A stretch of 64,000 bases of DNA from Hydrangea macrophylla (GCA_033977485.1 CM066984.1:47421600-47485599), one strand, 5' to 3'. Shown: positions 44,969-57,070, counted from the first letter of the stretch. Notes: generated from the letters alone by a model not told the origin. Made by a program: numbers and translations.

Positions 44969-46239
44969 GGGGAGTCTAGTATGGTGCTGTCAATTGAAAA
45001 AAATTCATATATGGCCTGAAGCAGTCCTCTTGCCCCTGGTTTAGTAGATTCAGCGATGTGATTTCTGAATTTGGACTTTAACAATGTGTGGATCACTGTC
45101 TTTAACAGGCACACTACGATAGGTTAAATTATTAATTGTTTTTGTCGATAGTATTGTTATTACCAGCAATGACTCTAGGGGAATCGAAGAGTTGAAGTTA
45201 TTTCTGTAAAGTAAGTTTCACACTAAGGATATGGGGCAAATTAGGTATTTCTTGGATATTGAATTGGTCAGATCAAGTGAAGGAATATGAATTTGGACCT
45301 CAGTGGATCACTGTCTTCTACAGATACGCGACGGTAGGTAAAAATTTTGTCGATTGTTTCTGTTGATAATATTGTTATAACCAGCAACGACTCTAGGGGA
45401 ATCCAAGAGTTTAACTTATTTCTGTGAAATAAGTTTCAAACTAAGGATTTGGGGCAACTTAGATATAGCTTGGATATTGAAGTGGTCAGATCAAGGAATA
45501 TGTTCACCGATGTGTGGATCACTGTCTTTTACAGACAAGCTATGGTAGGTAAAAATTATGTTGATTGCTAATGTTGATAGTATTGTTATAAACAGCAATG
45601 ACGCTAGGGGAATCCAAGAGTTGACACTATTCTTGTAAAATAAGTTTCAGACTAAGGATTTGAGGCAACTTAGATACTAATATATTAAATTAGTCAGATC
45701 AAGTGAAGGAATGTGTCTATTTCAACGGAAGCACGCTCTTACTCACAGAGACAGGAATGTTGGGATCTAAGACCCTGGACATATCAAGGAGAGTTATTTG
45801 ACGATCCAGGACAGTAAAGGTGCCTAGTTGGTTAACTTTACTAGGCTCGATATTGCAATTATAGTGATTAGCGAGTTTATGGATTCTCCTCGAATAACCC
45901 ATTGGGATGTTGTAGTGTGTATCTTGAGATATCTTAAGAGCACTCTTGGACGTGGCTTGATATGTAAAGTTCATGGTCACATATGCGTTGAACCATTGAA
46001 GCTTACACTAATGCAACTTGAGCTGGCTCTCCTAGTGACTACAGGACCAACACTAGTTACTGTGTAATGCTTGGAGGTAACCTTGTGCCGTGAAAAAGAA
46101 AGAAGCAGGCAGTTGTTGCTCGGTGCACTCTGAGTATAGGGCTATGGTGCACACTACTTGTGAATTAGTGAAGCTGAAACATATGTTAGATGAACTTGTG
46201 TTCACTCATTCAACTCCTACGAATTTGTTAAGTGATAAC
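44969..46239 (+). pseudogene. Copia element A, left part: decayed RT and RNase H
   Basis: It begins in RT (GESSMV) and is full of stops. A segment around the YVDD box is present three times (see 45090-45715). RNase H follows with SEYRAMVHTTCELVKLKHML and stops at LLSDN, where copia B is inserted with TSD ATAAC. The other half resumes at 58316. The family is that of C and D, judged by sequence and by the TGTTAA LTR start. Its 5' half is absent. Confidence 0.85.
45090..45715. repeat. Tandem triplication of a copia RT segment (about 210 bp units)
   Basis: Three successive units start ggatcactgtctt at 45090, 45305 and 45516. Each runs through the YVDD-region sequence (gttgatagtattgttat), ctctaggggaatccaagagttga and aaactaaggatttggggcaact to the gtggtcagatcaa...gaagga segment. 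The units have diverged by point changes, so the triplication is old. Confidence 0.9.
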
Positions 46240-46319
46240 TGTTGAGTATTTTGTGTTATTATTTTATAATTGCGTGTTTTGTATAACCAAACCAAACCAA
46301 ACCAAGCCTTGTGTCCCAA

Positions 46320-46966
46320 TCAATTGGGGTTGGCTGTATGAATCCTTTTTCTCCATTCTGCACGATCAAGAGCTATATGCTTATTTAAATTATATATATT
46401 CATATCTTGTTGAACTACATATTCCCAAGTCAGTCTAGGTCTGCCTCTCCTTCTAACCATTCCAGGCACTACGATCTTATCACTCTTTCGCACAGGTGCA
46501 TCTACAGGTCTTCGTTGCACATGGCCGAACCATCTAAGTCTATTCTCCCTCAACTTATCCTCAATATGTGTCACTCCTACAATCTCTCGGATGTACTCAT
46601 TTCTAATTCTATCTTTCCTAGTCTTACCACACATCCATCTTAGCATCCTCATCTCCGCTACACTCACTTTGCTAATGTGTTGTTTCTTAGTTGCCCAACA
46701 CTCTGTCCCGTAGAGCATAGCTGGCCTAATAACTGTCCTATAAAATTTTCCTTTCAATTTTGCTGGTATTCTCCGGTCACATAATACTCCAGAAGCACTC
46801 CTCCACTTAAGCCAGCCCACTTTAATTCTATGGGTCACGTCATCACCAATCTCTCCGTCTCTACTGATCATTGAACCTAGATAGTGAAAGTGTTCCCTCT
46901 TTGGGATCTCCTGATCTTCGATCTTCACTGCTTCGTTGTCTCTACTTCCACTGCTGCTAAAAGTAC
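46320..46966 (-). pseudogene. RTE LINE ORF, C-terminal part
   Basis: The frame begins after the copia C insertion point with FSSSGSRDNEAVKIEDQ. It continues FHYLGSMISRDGEIGDD, RTVIRPAMLYGTECWA and MRMLRWMCGKTRKDRIRNEY, the conserved tail of plant RTE reverse transcriptases, then RLRWFGHVQRRP and the stop near 46320. The open part is uninterrupted, but the element as a whole is truncated. Confidence 0.9.
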
Positions 46967-47487
46967 TGTTAATAGTGTGTATTACTGTATATGTGTTGTC
47001 CCACATCGCTTAGTTAGTGATTTAGTCTAGGTGTTGGAAGCCTATATATAGGCTCTTGTAATCTTCTTTTTATTCATTCAATATATTGTGATTCCACACA
47101 TTTACATGGTATCAGAGCAATCGTTCTTGGGTTTGCTCATCTTGCCGATCCTTAGTTAGGATTCGAGAGTTCATTATCATTGCCGGATTTCCGTAAGAAA
47201 TTCGAGAGCTTCTTTCTCACTCAACCGCAGCCCCTACAGTCAAAACCCTAACCCTAAAAGTCAAACAAGCAGCCGCCGCACCATCCCTTCAGCCCACCCT
47301 CCGGCGACCCTCGCCTGACTCCGGCGACCCTCCAGCAGCTCCGGCGACCCTCCGGCAACCCTCCAGCAGCTCCGGCGACCCTCCGGCACCCTTTTGGCTT
47401 CTTTTTTCAAGGTTTTTGGGCTCCGATCTGCTTCTGTGTTACATTTTTTGGCTTCTTTGCGCTTCCATTTTGTTTCTTTCAATCTCC

Positions 47488-49170
47488 ATGGAGTCCAAAG
47501 CTCTTCCTCAACTCACCACTAGGAAGTTGAATGGATCTAATTTCCTCCAATGGTCCCGGGCTGTCAATATTGCTCTCACTGGCTTGGGGTTTGATGATCA
47601 CCTTACCGAGTCTTCTCCCACCACCGATGACAAGGCCATCAAGACATGGAAACAAATGGATGCCCAAATCGTTGCCCTCCTTTGGAACTGTATGGAACCA
47701 CATATTGCGGATATGAGTGGTCACTTAGGCACCTGTAAGGATATTTGGGATTATGCACATCTTTTATTCTCCAGCGATCTCACTCGGATGTATGATCTCT
47801 CCTCTCAGTATTTTCAATTGCAGCAAAGTGATCTCTCAGTTACTGAGTATTTTGCCTCCTTCAAACGGTTAGTTGAAGAATTGAACGGTGTTATGCCCAT
47901 TACTACTGATGCAAAAAAACAGCACGAACAGCGGGAGCAAATGGCCGTAATGAAGTTTCTTGCTGGTTTAAAACCTGATTTTGAGCCTGTTCGATCCCAG
48001 ATTCTAGGGGGTGCCTCTCTGCCTTCTCTTGCTAAGACTTACCAGCGTGTTCTCCGGAGTACGTCTCGTGATCAGGGTTCTACTTCCTCTGTTACTGATC
48101 ATTCTGCCTTAGTTACTCAGGCTCCGCCCTCCACTACTGGTCGGGGTGATGGTAATCCCCGTCGTGGTCGTGGTGGTTACCGTGGTGGTAATCGTGGTGG
48201 ATATGGGGGTCGTGGTCGTGGTGGTCGTCCTCATTGCACCAATTGCGATAAGGATGGTCATTATAAGGAGACATGTTGGGATCTTGTTGGTCGCCCTGCT
48301 CGATTTGCACATGCTGTTGTCTCTAGCGATGCTTCGCCATCTTCTCATGCTCCTGCTGAGGGTGATCCGCTTTCCATCTCTGGTGAAGAGTACTCTCAAT
48401 TCCTTCAGTTCCAGGCCTATCAGCATGCCTCTGCTCCTAGTACCTCGCTTGCTCAGAAAGGTACCTCTACCGCTTGTCTTACTTCCCGTACTCGTCCTTG
48501 GGTAATTGACTCTGCTGCCACCGATCATCTCACAGGTATATCCACCCTTTTTTCGTCTCTTGAACCGTCCTCATCTTTACCTCCCGTTACTTTGGCAGAT
48601 GGCTCTTCTATGCCCGTTGAAGGCATAGGGACTGTCCAATTATCCCCGTTTTTATCCTTATCATCTGTTCTTTTTATTTGTTCACCCTTTAATTTGATAT
48701 CTGTTGCGAAGTTGACTAAAGATCTTAATGCTTGTGTTTCCTTTTTCCCTGATTCTGTTCTTATTCAGGATTTGACGACTCGGAGGACGATTGGCGTCGG
48801 GCATGAATCCGAAGGTCTTTACTACTTTGATGAATTGCCTACTTCTTCTACTCCAACTATTCCTAAGTCTACAGCAGAGGCACTTTCCCATTCCGGTTGG
48901 AAACAAGCTATGGAGGATGAGATGCTTGCCTTGACAGAAACTGGTACTTGGGAATTGGTACCTCTTCCTTCTGGGAAATCTGTGGTTGGGTGTTGTTGGA
49001 TTTTTACTTTTAAAATGCATCCTGATGGTACCCTTGATCGATTGAAAGCACGTCTTGTTGCCAAGGGCTATACTCAGGTTTATGGTCTTGATTATTCCAA
49101 GACGTTCTCTCTGGTTGCCAAGATTGCATCCGTCCGTCTCTTTATCTCTCTTGCTGCTACTTATCACTGA
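47488..49170 (+). CDS. Copia C gag-protease fused in frame to RT, no integrase
   Basis: The ATG at 47488 ([20 protein letters not shown]) opens 560 codons: gag; a Gly/Arg-rich stretch; the knuckle [21 protein letters not shown]; a protease [13 protein letters not shown] (DSAA, where DSGA is usual); and the protease-integrase linker to [12 protein letters not shown]. It then passes straight to the RT lead-in [20 protein letters not shown] and on to RT fingers ([14 protein letters not shown]). The pre-integrase HxxH-CxxC and D,D,E core are absent; relative copia D still has them at 61855-62660. The frame ends at TGA 49168-49170, a TGG to TGA change in YHWPLHQ. Confidence 0.88.
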   Translation: MESKALPQLTTRKLNGSNFLQWSRAVNIALTGLGFDDHLTESSPTTDDKAIKTWKQMDAQIVALLWNCMEPHIADMSGHLGTCKDIWDYAHLLFSSDLTRMYDLSSQYFQLQQSDLSVTEYFASFKRLVEELNGVMPITTDAKKQHEQREQMAVMKFLAGLKPDFEPVRSQILGGASLPSLAKTYQRVLRSTSRDQGSTSSVTDHSALVTQAPPSTTGRGDGNPRRGRGGYRGGNRGGYGGRGRGGRPHCTNCDKDGHYKETCWDLVGRPARFAHAVVSSDASPSSHAPAEGDPLSISGEEYSQFLQFQAYQHASAPSTSLAQKGTSTACLTSRTRPWVIDSAATDHLTGISTLFSSLEPSSSLPPVTLADGSSMPVEGIGTVQLSPFLSLSSVLFICSPFNLISVAKLTKDLNACVSFFPDSVLIQDLTTRRTIGVGHESEGLYYFDELPTSSTPTIPKSTAEALSHSGWKQAMEDEMLALTETGTWELVPLPSGKSVVGCCWIFTFKMHPDGTLDRLKARLVAKGYTQVYGLDYSKTFSLVAKIASVRLFISLAATYH

Positions 49171-50396
49171 CCGTTACATCAGTTAGATGTCAAAAATGCA
49201 TTTCTCAATGGCACTCTTTTGGAGGAGGTTTATATGGAGCAACCACCTGGGTTTGTTGCTCAGGGGGAGTCTAGTATGGTTTGTCGGTTGAAGAAGTCCC
49301 TATATGGTCTGAAACTGTCCCCTCGTGCTTGGTTTGGAAGATTTAGTGAAGTCGTTGCACAATTTGGTCTCCAGCGGTGTGGTGTTGATCATTCTGTCTT
49401 TTATAAGCACTCTTCGCAGGTAAAATCCTACTTGTTGTTTATGTTGATGATATTGTTATAACTGGAGATGATTCCAAGGGAATTCAGGAGTTGAAGCACT
49501 TCTTGCAAAAGCAGTTCCAAACTAAAGACTTGGGACAACTTAGATACTTTCTGGGCATTGAAGTGGCTAGATCTAGTGAAGGGATTTGTCTCTCTCAAAG
49601 AAAGTATGTTCTTGATCTCCTCTCTGAAACAGGCATGTTAGGATCCAAGCCCTTGGATTCTCCTATGGATCCTAATATTTAGTTGTTACCAGATCAGGGA
49701 GAGCTCATTGATGACCCAGAACAGTACAGACGTCTAGTAGGGAAGCTTAATTATCTAACAGTAACTAGACCTGATATTGCATTCGCTGTGAGTGTGATTA
49801 GCCAGTTTATGGATTGTCCTCGAACAACCCATTGGGATGCAGTGATGCACATTTTGAGATATCTCAAAGGTGATCCAGGACGTGGTTTGTTATACAAAGA
49901 CCATGGTCACATACGAGTTGAAGGTTACACTGATGCAGATTGGGCAGGTTCTCCTGGTGATAGGAGATCCACTACTGGCTATTGTGTTATCGTTGGGGGC
50001 AACCTTGTTTCATGGAAAAGCAAGAAACAAACCGTGGTAGCTCGGTCTAGCGCAGAATCGGAGTACAGAGCAATGGCCCACACTACTTGTGAGCTAGTAT
50101 GGATGAAGCATTTATTAGAGGAACTTGGGTTTACTCAAACTACTCCAATGAGTTTATTTTGTGATAATCAAGCTGCAGTTCATATTGCTTCTAATCCCGT
50201 TTTTCATGAAAGGACAAAGCACATTGAAGTCGATTGTCACTTTGTTCGAGAGAAGCTTTTGGAAAATGTTATTCATACAGTGCATGTGAAGTCTGCCGAT
50301 CAGTTAGCCGATTTATTTACTAAAGCATTAGGAGGGATTCGAGTGAAAAATATTTGTAACAAGCTTGGTGCATATGACATGTATGCTCCAGCTTGA
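49171..50396 (+). pseudogene. Copia C RT and RNase H, two lesions
   Basis: After the TGA at 49170 the frame continues LHQLDVKNAFLNGTLLEEVY. It shifts by one base near 49425, just before YVDD (about 49440-49451), and continues KHFLQKQFQTKDLGQLRYFL. A TAG at 49680-49682 precedes an intact 237-codon RNase H frame (VTRPDIAFAVSVISQFMD, DADWAGSPGDRRSTTGYC, SSAESEYRAMAHTTCELVWM), ending YDMYAPA at 50396. So few lesions in an element with identical LTRs suggests they came with the inserting RNA. Confidence 0.9.
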
Positions 50397-50548
50397 GGGG
50401 GAGTGTTAATAGTGTGTATTACTGTATATGTGTTGTCCCACATCGCTTAGTTAGTGATTTAGTCTAGGTGTTGGAAGCCTATATATAGGCTCTTGTAATC
50501 TTCTTTTTATTCATTCAATATATTGTGATTCCACACATTTACAAGTAC

Positions 50549-51186
50549 ATTCCATGATCTGTTTTCGTCCTACTTATCTTTAGCCCCTTAGTCTCCAGTG
50601 CTTCTCTCCAAGCTTCTAGTTTAGTGTTGAGTCCCCTTTTAGTCTCATCAACCAAGACAATATCATCTGCGAACAACATACACCATGGGACCTCATCTTG
50701 AATGTGTCTAGTCAATTCATCCATAATTAGGGCAAACAAATAAGGGCTCAAGGACGACCCCTGGTGCAGGCCTTGGTCACTCCTTTCTTCTCAAGCACCC
50801 ACCAAATTAAATCTCTAGGCACTTTATCATAAGCTTTCTCTAAATCAATAAAAACCATATGTAGATCTTTTTTCTTCTCTCTATACTTTTCCATTAGTCT
50901 TCTAAGTAAATAAATTGCTTCCATAGTTGATCTCCCAGGCATAAATCCAAACTGATTTTCTGACACTGATGTTGCACCTCTTAAGCAATGCTCCATCACT
51001 CTCTCCCATAGCTTCACAGTATGGCTCATCAACTTAATACCTCTATAGTTGTTGCATTGTTGTACATCTCCTTTACTCTTATATATAGGCACTAGGATGC
51101 TCTTCCTCCACTCATCAGGCATTTTTCTAGTCATTAAAATCCTATTAAAACTTTTGTAAGCCAAGATGCCCCCACATCTCCCAAGC
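50549..51186 (-). pseudogene. RTE LINE RT domain, upstream part
   Basis: The minus strand reads [58 protein letters not shown] and [20 protein letters not shown]. After a deletion and frameshift near 50750 it reads [21 protein letters not shown] and the catalytic FADD (MLFADDIVLVDE). The order and motifs are those of plant RTE-clade LINEs. It continues at 46966 across copia C. Confidence 0.92.
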
Positions 51187-51796
51187 ATAATTGGGTGTTT
51201 TGTATAGTTGGGTATTATTAGGACTACTTTGTAATATTTTATTTTCTCTATTCTCAGACTGTTTTAATAAAATCATAGAGAGGAACGATAGTTCTCTCTA
51301 AGTTTTGGTGGAAATATTGTCCAACATGGTATCAGAGCCACCCTAACTAGGGTTTCTCACCACCACTCACCACCACAACCAGCCCTACCAATACCTACGC
51401 CGAACCCCACCAAACCTACCACAGCCTGCGCCAAACCCCACCAGACCCATACCAGGCTGCGCCGTACCCCACCAGCCATCCTCCAGCCTGCACCGACATC
51501 ATACCCAGCCATCTCCACCTGCGTCAACCCCTTACCAAGCCTCCCAGGCTGGATCGATCTACTCAGCCCAATAATTCTTCACCCAACAGCCCTGAACTGA
51601 CTTTCTCTTACCTCTTCACTTTATAAAATCTGTTTTCTTCGGATTGACTACAAGCTGTCCAATCTGATGTGCTGATCGACCTTTCCAGAGTGTGTATTCA
51701 GGTCCGTAATCGGACAATGATCTGTCCATAGATTGGATATCTGATGACTAGGGTTACCTTTTCAGCCGTGTGTTCAGACCAAGAGATATTCTCAAC

Positions 51797-52656
51797 ATGT
51801 CGAAAGAAGATTTGGAGATCGGAAAGTCCCCTACAACCACTACTGGGGTTGTGAGTTCTCCTATAGGTAATGAGAGGCATTCCCTCGTCACCGAGAACCT
51901 AGGTTCGAAAATCACTACTGTCTTATTCAATGCTGAAAAATATATCTCTTGGTCTCAGTTTGCCACTTTTTGGCTCCGGAGTAGAGCAAAGTTTGGCTAT
52001 GTTGATGGCACGCTTAAGGCACCTAGTCGTGAGGAACCCACTTACGCCAAGTGGGAGACCGATAATTATCTGGTGATGAGTTGGCTTGTTCACTCTATGG
52101 AGCCTACGATTGCCGAGTTCTACCTGGAGATGGAAACTGCACAAGATATCTGGGATACTCTCGCTCAGACGTACGCTCGGAAAGGTAACGTTGCTCAAGT
52201 TTATGAACTACGTAGAAGTATTGAGGCTGAAATTCAGGGGGAGCGTACTACACTTCAATATTATACCTCACTTTCCACAATGTGGAAACGTCTTGATCAT
52301 TTAAAGAATTACCGTCCAGTTTGTCCTACTGATGCAGCTAGCTTTGAGGATTATATTGAGAGAGAGAATTTTCAAATTTTTAGCTGGTCTCAACTCCGAG
52401 TTTGATCAGGTGAGGAGTCGGGTTCTTGGGACGGAACCATTACCTAACCTTCGGGAAGCGTTTTCCTACGTTCAGAATGAGGAGAGTCGCCGATCAGCTA
52501 TGCTTCCCTCCACCACTACTGATAGGTCAGCCTTGATTTCCTCCAACCAGAGAGGGGGTAAGGGTCCGTATCCTCCAAAGAACCAAAGTGATGAGACTGT
52601 GGAAGACAAGAGTAAGCAGTTCTGTGATTACTGCAATATGCCTTATCATACTCGTC
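51797..52656 (+). pseudogene. Copia B gag, first part
   Basis: The ATG at 51797 starts MSKEDLEIGKSPTTTTGVV. Gag continues with NYLVMSWLVHSMEPTIAEFY, VYELRRSIEAEIQGERTTLQ and, after a frameshift near 52370, FKFLAGLNSEFDQVRSRVLG and the first half of the knuckle (CDYCNMPYHTRP). The hAT element at 52657 cuts it. The leader 51340-51796 is non-coding. Confidence 0.88.
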
Positions 52657-52944
52657 CAGTGTTCTAAAAATCCTCCTAGGCCTCCGCCTAGGCCCCGCCT
52701 AGGCCCTAGGCCTTGCCCAACCGCCTGGATTTTCACCTAATCCTTGCAAAAATCCCACAGGGATTCAGGCCTGCTCTAGGCCCGGCCTAGGCCTCTTAGG
52801 CCGGCCCAGGAGGCCGCCTAGGCCTAGGCGGCCCAGGAGGCCTAGGGGTAGAATTGTCATTTTCTTGAAATAATAACAAGGGTAAAACCCTAATAATCCC
52901 CTAAGCCACCACACCACAGTCGTTCATTCAATTGACTACCAAGA

Positions 52945-52983
<39 letters not shown>

Positions 52984-53322
52984 CGACTCACGAGTCACGA
53001 GACCTTCATGAAGTCGATTTTGTATCTAATGAGGATACAGAAGAAGAGGGTGATGAGGAGTATGAGTTTGAATCTGATGGAGATAGAGTGTTGGAGCAAT
53101 ATGGAGAAGCAGAGTTGGAAGCTCAGTTTGTTGGTAAGCATCAATTTAAATTACATTGTTGATATTTGATAATATGATTTTTTTTTTTTATTGGTCTATC
53201 AGAATTGTTTATATATTATTAATTTTGTTTTAAAATACTAGGCCTCCGCCTAGGCCCCTAGGCCCTAGGCCCTAGGCCCCCCCTTGCGGCCCGCCTACCG
53301 CCTAGGGATTTTTAGAACATTG
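52657..53322. mobile_element. hAT-type element 2, non-autonomous (666 bp)
   Basis: The terminal inverted repeats are CAGTGTTCTAAAAATCC and (inverted) CAATGTTCTAAAAATCC, with a perfect 8-bp TSD tactcgtc (52649-52656, 53323-53330). Both features are classic hAT. Subterminal arrays of cctaggcctccg-like repeats fill 52670-52860 and 53240-53305. The interior has a (ga)n run at 52948-52980 and an open acidic frame of 76 codons (52932-53162) that could be a transposase scrap or captured exon; I cannot identify it. It interrupts the zinc knuckle of copia B gag. Confidence 0.92.
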
Positions 53323-53330
53323 TACTCGTC

Positions 53331-56300
53331 AAACATGCTGGAAGCTCCATGGCCGACCTCCCATAGCGAAAGGAAGGGGGGTGGACGGTGGCAGGGGAAA
53401 TGGACCCGTGCTCATTTGTCTAATGGACCTGATCCTAGTTATCCAGAGGAGTCCCCGTCACCTTCTCCGACTACTGGGAGTATTAGTAGTTCTGATTTGG
53501 AGACACTGAGGCGTATTATGGCACAGTTGGATACTCCTACGAGCTCTTCGACCTCTTTTGCCCAAGAAGGTAATTTTGCTAATTTTACTAGTGCCTTACA
53601 TTCTCACTCTCAACAACTATGGATTATTGATTCCGGGGCTTCTGATCATATGACTGGTTTGTCCTCTGTTTTTTCTACTTATGCTCCCTGTTCAGGTAAA
53701 GATAAAGTTAGAACTGTAGATGGTAATTTTACTTCTATTTCTGGTAAAGGTGTCATTCATGCCTCTAACTCACTGCCTTGATCTTTGGTTCTTCATGTTC
53801 CTATTTTTTCGACAAATCTTCTTTCAATTAATAAAATAACTCGAGATCTTAATTGTTGTGTAATTTTTTTCCCGTCCCACTATGTTTTTCTGGACCTCTC
53901 CACAAAGAAGAAGATTGGCAGTGGTAGGGAATCTAATGAACTCTATTATCTGATGCCCAATGAAGCTGAGAGTGGAAGTTTGACCAGGAGTGCTCGTCAT
54001 TCATTGAGGGAGACTCTTCTTAGAGAGGCTTGGCTGTGGCACCAGAGACTAGGACATCCACCTTTTTCACTTCTTAGTCACTTATTTCCGCCTTTATTAA
54101 ACAATAAGACTGCTTCTAATGTTTTTTGTGACGCATGTGAACTTGGCAAACACCATCGTGCCACTTTTATGTTTGAGTTTGAATAAAAGTTCCTAGTCCT
54201 TTTCAGATTATTCATACTGATGTGTGGGGTCTATCTCCTATTTCTGCTTTGAATGGTTACAAGTGGTTTGTTACCTTTATTGACGATTTTTCTCGTACTA
54301 CTTGGGTGTATTTGATGAAAGACAAAAATGAGGTGTTCTCTATCTTTAAAACCTTTTACAAAATGATTTGCACTCAATTTAGTACTACAGTCAAAATTGT
54401 CCGTTCTGACGAAGGAGGAGAATATATTTATGGTGGTCTCTAAGCCTATTTTTCGGAGCATGGCATGATTCACCAAACTTCATGCACTAGAACTCCTCAA
54501 CAGAACGGAGTTGCAAAGCCTAAGAATCGCCATTTGTTGGAAACTGCTAGGTCAATGATATTTTCAATGCGGGTTCCAAAGTCGTATTGGGGGAAGGCAG
54601 TTTTAACGGCTGCCTACCTCATCAACAGACTACCCTCTCGTGTACTGAATAAGAAATACTCTATCCAAATCCTCCTTAATCTGTCCTCCATGTTTGTCAT
54701 TCCCCCTAAAGTGTTTGGGTGTGTCTGCATTGTTCACAACCATTCTCAATCCCGGAAAAAGTTAGATCCTCGTGCCCTTAAGTGTGTCTTCCTTGGTTAT
54801 TCCCCTACTCAAAAAGAGTACAAGTGTTATCAGCCCCCTACTCGTAAGTGGTATGTCTCTATGGATGTCACATTCCATGAGACTCACTCCGACTTTCAGT
54901 CTTCATAGTCTCTACAGTCACCTCTTCAGGGGGAGAGAGAGTGTGAGGAAGAGATGCTGATTACTATTATATGTAACGAGGAGGAAGACGGAGTTGAAAA
55001 TGAGAAAGTAGCAAAAGAAAGGGAGAATGAGGGAGAAGGGAGAGACAGTGAGGAAGAAAACAAAGAGGAAAATGAGGGAGAAAGCGTACCAACAGAAAAA
55101 ACTGAAACAAGGGGAAAAGAGGAGTTGCTAACTTACTCAAAGAACAAGGAGAGGAAGCGGTTTGGGGCATCAAATATGGAGGTTGTTTCTTTCCCTCCAC
55201 TACAGCCAACTACTTCTACTGATGATGGTCCAGGTATTTCAAATTCTCCAACACAAGTGATGATAGTTATGATTTAGACATTCCTACTGCTCATAGGAAG
55301 GGCACTAGGGCATATACTAAACATCCTCTTGCTAATTTTGTTTCATACTCTCGTTTGTCTCCATCCTATAGAGCTTTTGTGTCCAAACTTTCCTCTGTCT
55401 CTATTCCTAACCATGTCAAGGAAGCTATGTCTGACCCTAAATGGAAGTCCGCCATGGTTGAAGAGATGAAAGGACTCTCTAAAAATGGCATTTGGGAACT
55501 AGCAGAACTACCTCGAGGGAAGAAGACGGTAGGGTGCAAGTGGGTATTTACTGTGAAACATAAGGCTGATGGGACAATTGAGAGGTATAAAGCCAGATTG
55601 GTGGCTAAGGGATTTACTCAGACTTATGGGGTGGATTACCAAGAGACATTTGCTCCAGTGGCCAAGATGAATTCTATTAGAATTTTGTTGTCCCTTGCGG
55701 CAAATTTGGAGTGGCCATTACATTAGTTTGATGTAAAGAATGCATTCCTACATGGTGACTTAGAAGAAGAGATTTACATGGATGTACCTCCAGGCTTTGA
55801 GGACGAGGTAAAGTGTGCCATATCCGAAAGTCGTTGTACGAACTCAAGCAATCACTTAGAGCATGGTTCGATCGTTTTTCACAGGCGATGCTCAGGTATG
55901 GGTTTAGACAAAGCCAAGGCGACCATACTCTCTTCTTTAAGCATTTTTCAGGAGGTAAAATCACTGCTTTGATTGTTTATGTTGATGACATTGTTCTCAC
56001 TGGGGATGATATGGAAGAGATGGGGAAGCTAAAAAGTTATCTAGCTAAGGAATTTGAGATTGAGGATTTGGGGAATTTAAAGTATTTCCTGGGAATAGAG
56101 GTAGCAAGATCTAGTGATGGAATTTTTATATCACAGAGACAGTATGTGTTAGATTTGCTACAAGAACATGTATGCTTGGTAGTAAAGCAGCTGATACACC
56201 CATGGATCCTAATTTGAAACTTGGGGATGACTCAAGCGGCGAACCAGTTGATAAGGGAAGATATCAGAGAATGGTTGGTAAATTGATTTATTTGTCTCAC

Positions 56301-56894
56301 ACTAGGCCAGATATTGCCTTTGCACCGAGTGTGGAAAGTCAATTTATGCATTCTCCTAGACAGATTCATCTTGATGCTGTCTTTCGTATTATGAGGTACC
56401 TCAAGTCAGCTCCAGGGAAAGATTTGTTTTTTGGTAAGCATGGGCACACTTAGTTCTCTTTATCTCTTCCCTTTTTTGAAGCCTTTAGAGATGCAGAATG
56501 GGTAGGGTCAGTGACAGACAGAAGGTCAACCACGGGTTATTGTTCCTTTACTGAAGCAGAGTTTAGACCTATGGCACAAGGAGTGTGTGAGTTATTATGG
56601 ATTCAGATTATCCTAACTGATTTGGGTTTTAAGCCTGAAGACTCGATGAAGTTGTACTGTGACAACAAAGCTGCTATTGATATTGCTCACAATCCTGTTC
56701 AGCATGATAGGACTAAACATGTGGAAATTGATCGTCATTTCATCAAGAAGAAGTTGTGTAGTGGAAATATCTGCAATTCCTTTGTGAAATCCGAAGAACA
56801 GTTAGCTGATGTTTTTACTAAGAGTCTTCCTAGTAGATCTTTTCATTTTATTCTCAGCAAGCTGGGCAATAGGGATATCTTCGCACCAGCTTGA
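53331..56894 (+). pseudogene. Copia B gag end, protease, integrase, RT and RNase H
   Basis: After the hAT: KHAGSSMADL-type gag end, protease WIIDSGASDHMTGL, pre-integrase LWHQRLGHPPFSLLSHLFPP...CDACELGKHHRA, integrase HTDVWGLSPIS, VRSDEGGEY and TPQQNGVA (then KPKNR for ERKNR), [22 protein letters not shown] and YVDD near 55979, and RNase H with an internal gap around 56450-56540, ending DIFAPA at 56894. Lesions: TAA near 54183, TAA near 54441, TAG near 54906, a TAG for the CAG of HQFDVK at 55725, frameshifts near 55270, 55830 and 56165, and TAG near 56451. Confidence 0.9.
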
Positions 56895-56901
56895 GGGGGA
56901 G

Positions 56902-57070
56902 TGTTGAGTATTTTGTGTTATTATTTTATTATTGGGTGTTTTGTATAGTTGGGTATTATTAGGAGGACTACTTTGTAATATTTTATTTTCTCTATTCTCA
57001 GACTGTTTTAATAAAATCATAGAGAGGAATGATAGTTCTGTCTAAGTTTTGGTGGAAATATTGTCCAACA
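56902..57070 (+). repeat. 3' LTR of copia B
   Basis: This 169-bp LTR is preceded by TTGAGGGGGAG and followed by the TSD ATAAC. It gives the intact version of the 5' LTR that the RTE LINE split: the region tattgggtgttttgtatag is continuous here. Confidence 0.93.

Larger units (their letters stand above)
46967..50543 (+). mobile_element. Copia element C, complete LTRs, integrase deleted (3577 bp)
   Basis: The LTRs 46967-47106 and 50404-50543 (140 bp each, TGTTAATAGTG...CATTTACA) are identical base for base. The TSD AGTAC is perfect (46962-46966, 50544-50548). The primer site TGGTATCAGAGC follows the 5' LTR, and GAGGGGGAG precedes the 3' LTR. The element is short because the integrase region is missing. 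It is the same family as copia D and A. It sits in the RTE LINE and is the innermost layer of the nest. Confidence 0.96.
46284..51186 (-). mobile_element. RTE-type LINE, 5' truncated, in copia B LTR and split by copia C
   Basis: The TSD is ataattgcgtgttttgta (46266-46283) against ataattgggtgttttgta (51187-51204), 17 of 18 matching. On the minus strand the 3' end is marked by the ttggtttggtttggtta run typical of RTE tails. Without copia C the LINE is about 1.3 kb and holds only the RT C-terminal half and the region after it. Confidence 0.92.
46240..57070 (+). mobile_element. Copia element B, complete, with nested RTE LINE and hAT
   Basis: The TSD is ATAAC at 46235-46239 and 57071-57075. The 3' LTR is 56902-57070 (TGTTGAGTATTTTG...TTGTCCAACA). 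The 5' LTR starts at 46240 and is split at 46283 by an RTE LINE; it resumes after 51204 and ends at 51325. The primer site TGGTATCAGAGCC follows at 51326-51338. Joining host A across B gives SDNQAVIH, as expected for copia RNase H. The LTRs differ by about four bases and a 3-bp indel. Confidence 0.93.

Noticed and set aside
47261..47482. Minus-strand open frame over the copia C leader
   Set aside because: It is a shadow of the ccggcgaccctcc repeats in the leader, with no homology to a protein family I know.
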